The position numbers and the translations under genes were made by a program. This document shows, piece by piece, positions 59,738 through 64,000 of a stretch of DNA of 64,000 nt; position 1 is the stretch's first letter, and every line of letters begins with the position of its first letter. Origin of the DNA: Pedobacter nanyangensis (GTDB lineage: Bacteria > Bacteroidota > Bacteroidia > Sphingobacteriales > Sphingobacteriaceae); assembly GCF_003313505.1 (NCBI RefSeq), contig NZ_QMHO01000015.1:1-64000 (forward strand), given 5' to 3'. The notes under the pieces were generated by a model, which saw only the letters and a list, made by a program, of their open reading frames with translations, did not search any database and was not told where the DNA came from.

Positions 59738-61967
59738 AAACAACCATTCATTATCACCAGAACTTATCAGGAAATACAACTGGCGCATTTGGAAAGTGCT
59801 CATTGCGGGCATTATTGCTTTTGCCATTTTTATTATCATGATCGGTTTTGGCGTTTTTGGAGAAATCCCTTCATTTAGAGCCATTGAACACCCCAAAAGC
59901 AATGAAGCTACCGAGGTAATTTCCGAAGATGGTAAAGTGTTGGGAACCTATTTCGTTAAAAACAGGTCTAACGTTAACTACAGTGAAATTTCTCCCAACG
60001 TGATCAATGCACTGATTGCCACCGAAGATATCCGTTACCGCTCTCATTCAGGGATTGATTTCAAACGCACCTTTACCATCTTCCTATATGCTATTACGGG
60101 CAAAAAACAAGGCGGCAGCACCATTACACAACAGCTGGCGCTTAATCTTTTTTCGGAAGAAGGCAGGGCCAAGAATTTCGCCAAAAGGATTATCCAAAAG
60201 TTTCAGGAATGGGTAATTGCCATTAAACTGGAGCGTAACTACACCAAAGAAGAGATCATTACCATGTACCTCAACACGGTTGATTTTGGCAATAACGCGT
60301 ATGGCATCAAATCTGCCGCAAGGGTATATTTCAACACCACTCCCGATAAACTAACGGTACCTCAGGCCGCGGTATTAATTGGCCTGCAAAAAGGGATTAC
60401 CCGTTACTCGCCCACCAAAAATCCAGAACGTTCCCTTGAGCGCAGAAATACCGTAATGGCCCTGATGGTTAAAGAAGGCTATATCACCCAAGATGAATTT
60501 GCAGGTGAAAAAGACAAACCGCTTAACCTGCGTTTCAATGCAGCAACCACCAACGACGGCATTGCCCCATATTTTAGAGCTGTACTGAAAACTGAAATCA
60601 AAAAAATATTGGAAGACCGTTCTATCAACAAAGCCGACGGTACTCCCTATGATTTGGATAGAGACGGACTTAAAGTATATACTACCATCAACTATGATAT
60701 GCAGGTATATGCCGAAGAAGCCCAAAAAGAATATATGAAAGTATTGCAGGCCCAATTTACCAAAAGTTGGAAAGGCAGAAATCCATTCAGAGGCTTAGAC
60801 CAACTGATTGACCAGGGCATCAAAAGATCCGACAGGTACAAAGCCCTGAAACTCGAAGGCAAATCAGATGATGAAATCAATACCGATTTTAATACCCCTT
60901 CGAAACTGACTATTTTCACTTGGCGAGGCAATATCGACACCTTGATGAAGCCCATAGACTCGGTGAAATATTATAAATTATTATTACGCAATGCGATGAT
61001 GGCCATGGACCCAAAAACAGGCAACATCAAAGCTTGGGTTGGCGGCATCAATTTTGAACATTTCAAATACGATCAGGTAAAAATGGGCAAAAGACAGGTA
61101 GGCTCAACGGCTAAACCATTTACTTACGCTGTGGCCATCGAAAACGGCTATTCGCCTTGTTTTGAAGTACTTAACGAGCCGGTAACCATTTCCAATCCAG
61201 GTAGCCCAGATTGGACACCACGCAACTCTGGCACGCCACTACCAGGAAAAATCACCCTACAAAAAGGCTTAGCTTTTTCGCAAAACTATATCGCGGCATT
61301 TTTAATGAGAGAAGTGGGGCCAACAGCTGTCATGAACGAGATCAAGAAAATGGGGATTACCAGTGACGTGCCTGCGGTACCTTCTATCGCTCTGGGAACA
61401 TTTGATGCCTCTATTTATGACATGGTAGGTGCCTATGGCGTATTTGCCAATAAAGGCGCATGGACCCAACCAAATTTCATTACCAAAATTGAAGATAAAA
61501 ACGGTGTTGTGCTTTATGAAAGTAGGCCAATCATTAAAGTGGCCATGAACGAGGAGGTAGCGTACGTAATGACCCGCATGTTGCGTGGCGTAATTACGGG
61601 CGGTACAGGTTCTCGCCTGAGCTATAAATACAAAATAAACGGCGCTATAGGTGGCAAAACCGGAACTACCCAAAACAATTCTGATGGATGGTTCATGGCC
61701 ATTTCTCCCGATTTGGTTGCTGGTGTTTGGACAGGCTGCGAAGACCGAGCATTCCATTTTACCAGCACAAGCTATGGCGAAGGTGCCAACTCTGCCTTGC
61801 CTATCTATGCAGGCTTTATGAAACGTGTGTATGCCAATCCAAATTTAAAAGTAACCAAAAATGATTTTGACCCTCCTGCAAGTGGCGTAAGCATTATTTA
61901 TGATTGCAACCAATACCAACCTCAAGAACAAAACACTACGGAGCTGGACAAGAAATTAGGCTTTTAA
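59727..61967 (+). CDS. Penicillin-binding protein 1A (class A bifunctional)
   Basis: 746 residues. Cytoplasmic tail, one membrane helix (about 22-45), glycosyltransferase GT51 domain with ATEDIRYRSHSGIDFKR and GGSTITQQLALNLF, and the transpeptidase domain with SxxK in GSTAKPFTYAVA, SQN in AFSQNYIA and KTGTT in GGKTGTTQNNSDGWF. It polymerises and crosslinks peptidoglycan in the periplasm. The ATG overlaps the SprE-like stop by 11 bases, suggesting coupled translation. A terminator-like palindrome follows. Confidence 0.95.
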   Translation: MNYRNNHSLSPELIRKYNWRIWKVLIAGIIAFAIFIIMIGFGVFGEIPSFRAIEHPKSNEATEVISEDGKVLGTYFVKNRSNVNYSEISPNVINALIATEDIRYRSHSGIDFKRTFTIFLYAITGKKQGGSTITQQLALNLFSEEGRAKNFAKRIIQKFQEWVIAIKLERNYTKEEIITMYLNTVDFGNNAYGIKSAARVYFNTTPDKLTVPQAAVLIGLQKGITRYSPTKNPERSLERRNTVMALMVKEGYITQDEFAGEKDKPLNLRFNAATTNDGIAPYFRAVLKTEIKKILEDRSINKADGTPYDLDRDGLKVYTTINYDMQVYAEEAQKEYMKVLQAQFTKSWKGRNPFRGLDQLIDQGIKRSDRYKALKLEGKSDDEINTDFNTPSKLTIFTWRGNIDTLMKPIDSVKYYKLLLRNAMMAMDPKTGNIKAWVGGINFEHFKYDQVKMGKRQVGSTAKPFTYAVAIENGYSPCFEVLNEPVTISNPGSPDWTPRNSGTPLPGKITLQKGLAFSQNYIAAFLMREVGPTAVMNEIKKMGITSDVPAVPSIALGTFDASIYDMVGAYGVFANKGAWTQPNFITKIEDKNGVVLYESRPIIKVAMNEEVAYVMTRMLRGVITGGTGSRLSYKYKINGAIGGKTGTTQNNSDGWFMAISPDLVAGVWTGCEDRAFHFTSTSYGEGANSALPIYAGFMKRVYANPNLKVTKNDFDPPASGVSIIYDCNQYQPQEQNTTELDKKLGF

Positions 61968-61990
61968 ATTTTAAGCACAATATTGAATAG

Positions 61991-62026
61991 ACCTCGTAGG
62001 TTTTAAAACCTACGAGGTTTAATTTT
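61991..62026. terminator. Perfect palindrome behind PBP1A (terminator, also a dispersed type)
   Basis: ACCTCGTAGGTTTT followed by its exact inverse AAAACCTACGAGGT (61991-62018), 14-bp arms without loop, and then TTAATTTTTT. In RNA it would fold with a small loop. I have seen such a phrase as a recurrent palindrome in this phylum. Confidence 0.7.
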
Positions 62027-62031
62027 TTAGT

Positions 62032-62039
62032 TAAATTTG
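62032..62039 (+). promoter_or_regulatory. -7 box of uvrC, near the start codon
   Basis: TAAATTTG, full TAnnTTTG match, 8 nt before the ATG at 62048. Fits the group of nearly leaderless genes. Confidence 0.45.
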
Positions 62040-62047
62040 TAATCTAC

Positions 62048-63856
62048 ATGAGCAGTTTCGATTACAAAAAAGCGTTAAAAGACATTCCCCATAAACCTGG
62101 CGTTTATCAATATTTTGATATTGAGGATAAACTCATATACATTGGTAAAGCCAAAGACCTCCGAAATCGCGTAAGCTCTTATTTTGTACAGGACAAACAA
62201 CTAAATGGGAAAACGAGGGTATTGGTTTCCAAGATAAGACGGATACAATTTACCATTGTAGATACCGAAATTGATGCTTGGTTACTGGAAAACAGCTTGA
62301 TCAAAAAGCACCAGCCCCGCTATAACATTATGCTTAAGGATGACAAAACCTACCCATGGATTGTCATCAAAAAGGAACCCTTTCCACGTGTATTCCATAC
62401 TCGGAGAATGGTAAAAGATGGTTCTACTTATTTAGGCCCTTACGCATCTGTAGGGATGATGCATACCATCCTTGATCTTATTAAAGAAACTTATACCCTA
62501 CGCACTTGCAATCTTCCTTTAACCCAGGACAATATTAATGCGGGCAAGTTCAAGGTTTGCCTGGAATATCAAATAGGCAACTGCAAAGGCCCCTGTCAAA
62601 ACTATCAAACCAAAGACGATTACGACACGAATATTGCCGAAATTAAAGATATTTTAAATGGCAAAATCGGGAACGTAATTAAAGAGGTGAAACAGGTCGT
62701 TAAAACGGCTGCCGAAGAGCTCAACTTTGAGTTGGCACATAGCTACCAAAAAAAGCTAAACGTGCTAGAAAAATACCAAAGCAAGTCGACCGTGGTGAGC
62801 AGTGCAATCACCAATATTGATGTGGTAAGTATTGCCAGCGACGAGCGTTATGCCTTTGTCAACTACCTTAAGGTAATGAACGGTGCCATTATCCAAACCC
62901 AAACGATAGAAATCAAAAAGCGGTTAGATGAAAGTGACGAGGAATTATTATCTATAGCCATTGCTGAATTTAGAACAAAATTTAAAAGCAGTTCCCGAGA
63001 GATTATTGTTCCGTTTGAGATCCCATTGGACGACATGAATTTAAAGCTCACTGTTCCTAAGTTGGGCGAAAAGAAAAAACTGCTAGAACTGTCGCAAAAG
63101 AATGTACTGTTCTTTAAAAAGGAAAAACTGAACCAGTACGAAAAACTAAATCCAGAGTTAAAAACAGAACGCGTGCTTACGCAAATGAAGAATGATTTGA
63201 GATTAACGCAACTGCCCTATCATATCGAATGCTTTGATAACTCTAACTTTCAAGGAAAGTATCCCGTATCGGCCATTGTGGTTTTTAAGGATGCCAAACC
63301 AAGCAAAAAAGACTATAGGCACTTTAACGTGAAAACGGTAGAAGGGCCCAATGATTTTGCGACGATGGAGGAAGCCGTTTACAGGCGATATAAGCGCATG
63401 TTAGACGAAAACCAGCCATTGCCTCAACTGATCATTATTGATGGTGGTAAAGGCCAACTTTCATCGGCGGTGAGCAGCTTAAAAAAATTAGGCATTGACA
63501 AGAAGGTAACCGTGATAGGCATTGCCAAAAGGCTTGAAGAACTTTACTATCCAAACGACAGTTTGCCAATGTACCTGGATAAAAAGTCAGAAACCTTAAA
63601 GATCATTCAACATCTCCGCGATGAGGCACACCGTTTTGGCATTACCTTCCATAGAAAAAAACGGGATAAAGGAACTTTAAAAACGGAATTGGAGGCAATT
63701 GAGGGGATTGGCAAAAGCACTGCCGATAAGTTATTGAAACACTTTAAATCAGTGAAGCGAATTAAAGAAGCCAGTGCCGAAGAACTATCCAAACTACTGA
63801 ACAAAAAGCAAGTGGTTACGCTTGTAAATTATTTTAACGGTACTGAAGCTAATTAA
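62048..63856 (+). CDS. uvrC: Excinuclease ABC subunit C
   Basis: 602 residues. N-terminal GIY-YIG nuclease: PGVYQYFDIEDKLIYIGKAK and LRNRVSSYF; UVR-motif region (about 205-240); the RNaseH-like C-terminal nuclease with ECFDNSNFQG, IIIDGGKGQL and HRFGITFHRKKR; and helix-hairpin-helix motifs IEGIGKSTADKLLKHF. It cuts both sides of lesions marked by UvrAB. Single gene, followed by a REP-like palindrome and a terminator. Confidence 0.96.
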   Translation: MSSFDYKKALKDIPHKPGVYQYFDIEDKLIYIGKAKDLRNRVSSYFVQDKQLNGKTRVLVSKIRRIQFTIVDTEIDAWLLENSLIKKHQPRYNIMLKDDKTYPWIVIKKEPFPRVFHTRRMVKDGSTYLGPYASVGMMHTILDLIKETYTLRTCNLPLTQDNINAGKFKVCLEYQIGNCKGPCQNYQTKDDYDTNIAEIKDILNGKIGNVIKEVKQVVKTAAEELNFELAHSYQKKLNVLEKYQSKSTVVSSAITNIDVVSIASDERYAFVNYLKVMNGAIIQTQTIEIKKRLDESDEELLSIAIAEFRTKFKSSSREIIVPFEIPLDDMNLKLTVPKLGEKKKLLELSQKNVLFFKKEKLNQYEKLNPELKTERVLTQMKNDLRLTQLPYHIECFDNSNFQGKYPVSAIVVFKDAKPSKKDYRHFNVKTVEGPNDFATMEEAVYRRYKRMLDENQPLPQLIIIDGGKGQLSSAVSSLKKLGIDKKVTVIGIAKRLEELYYPNDSLPMYLDKKSETLKIIQHLRDEAHRFGITFHRKKRDKGTLKTELEAIEGIGKSTADKLLKHFKSVKRIKEASAEELSKLLNKKQVVTLVNYFNGTEAN

Positions 63857-63870
63857 GCCGATTTTCTTTA

Positions 63871-63945
63871 CGTCATTGCGAGGCACGAAGCAATCTTAAA
63901 GCATAATGTAATCGTTGTGAGATTGCTTCGTACCTCGCAATGACG
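63871..63945. repeat. REP-like palindromic element, copy 3
   Basis: CGTCATTGCGAGG-CACGAAGCAATCT (63871-63895), 24-nt centre, AGATTGCTTCGT-ACCTCGCAATGACG (63920-63945). Arms pair along about 25 bp. Near-identical arms to the copy at 47702-47771, with the arm order reversed. Confidence 0.75.
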
Positions 63946-63968
63946 TGATGCTTAAAGATAGATAACAA

Positions 63969-64000
63969 AAAAGTCCCGATGAATAAACACCGGGACTTTT
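63969..64000 (+). terminator. Terminator behind uvrC
   Basis: AAAAGTCCCG, 12-nt loop, CGGGACTTTT, running to the end of the window. A perfect 10-bp stem with T tract. Its stem sequence is the same as the dnaA terminator at 6771-6798. Confidence 0.8.

Overview
The window looks like chromosomal DNA of a Bacteroidota bacterium, most likely of the Sphingobacteriaceae (Pedobacter-like). Evidence for this: promoters of the TTTG-N19-TAnnTTTG type, few Shine-Dalgarno sequences, an ATP synthase operon that lacks the beta and epsilon genes, a long SprE/PorW-type TPR lipoprotein, and many families typical of the phylum (head-GIN, DUF4349, TPM/LemA, bacterial GH3). I see no rRNA or tRNA gene, transposase, integrase, phage gene or CRISPR array. 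It is mostly core genome with well-packed genes. The genus is an inference, since no marker gene is compared here. | Layout, left to right. 1-500: two tandem minus-strand promoters of the rRNA type that fire out of the left edge, then a decayed-looking tail behind a glycosyltransferase. 0.5-3.4 kb: GT47-like transferase, CoA-binding protein and FAD-dependent dehydrogenase (minus). 3.6-6.6 kb: LemA, two TPM-domain proteins, an unknown protein and a Nudix hydrolase (plus). 6.8-10.6 kb: dnaA with a possible origin region, a methylmalonyl-CoA mutase catalytic subunit and an anchored unknown protein (minus). 10.7-12.5 kb: IscA-type Fe-S carrier and a MacB/FtsX permease (plus). 12.6-17.3 kb: a surface polysaccharide block (CpsB/YwqE-type phosphatase, unknown, GalE, UDP-xylose synthase, UDP-glucose dehydrogenase), with KDO transferase divergent from it. 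| 18.5-26.3 kb: HAD phosphatase, ferrochelatase, IspH, a self-inhibited Fic protein, phosphoribosyltransferase, head-GIN protein, two unknown genes and an RlmD/TrmA-type methyltransferase. 26.4-29.4 kb: an unannotated 36-residue ORF with a perfect promoter, then a copper module (CopA plus a small HMA protein). 29.5-38.7 kb, all minus: a glycerophosphodiesterase-like protein with its active site replaced, an NTF2-like protein, an M28 peptidase, CysS, and a mutL-rhomboid-rhomboid-EEP run. | 39-45.6 kb, mostly plus: YceI, response regulator, RecJ, LptB, GH3 and a CBS protein. 45.6-50.3 kb: a DCC-like protein without its cysteines, an M28/PA-domain peptidase, a dense repeat region (REP-like palindrome plus an alternating 22-bp array), DUF4349, a small membrane protein and an e(P4)-type phosphatase. 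50.5-56.6 kb: the ATP synthase operon atpZ-x-B-E-F-H-A-G (minus). 56.7-64 kb: SprE/PorW-like lipoprotein overlapping PBP1A, then UvrC, a second REP-like palindrome and a terminator. | The points most worth a second look are the catalytically stripped GDPD, the alternating inverted 22-bp array, the hidden 36-residue ORF, the dispersed REP-like family, and a set of genes whose -7 box lies only 5-8 nt before the ATG, which implies leaderless mRNAs.
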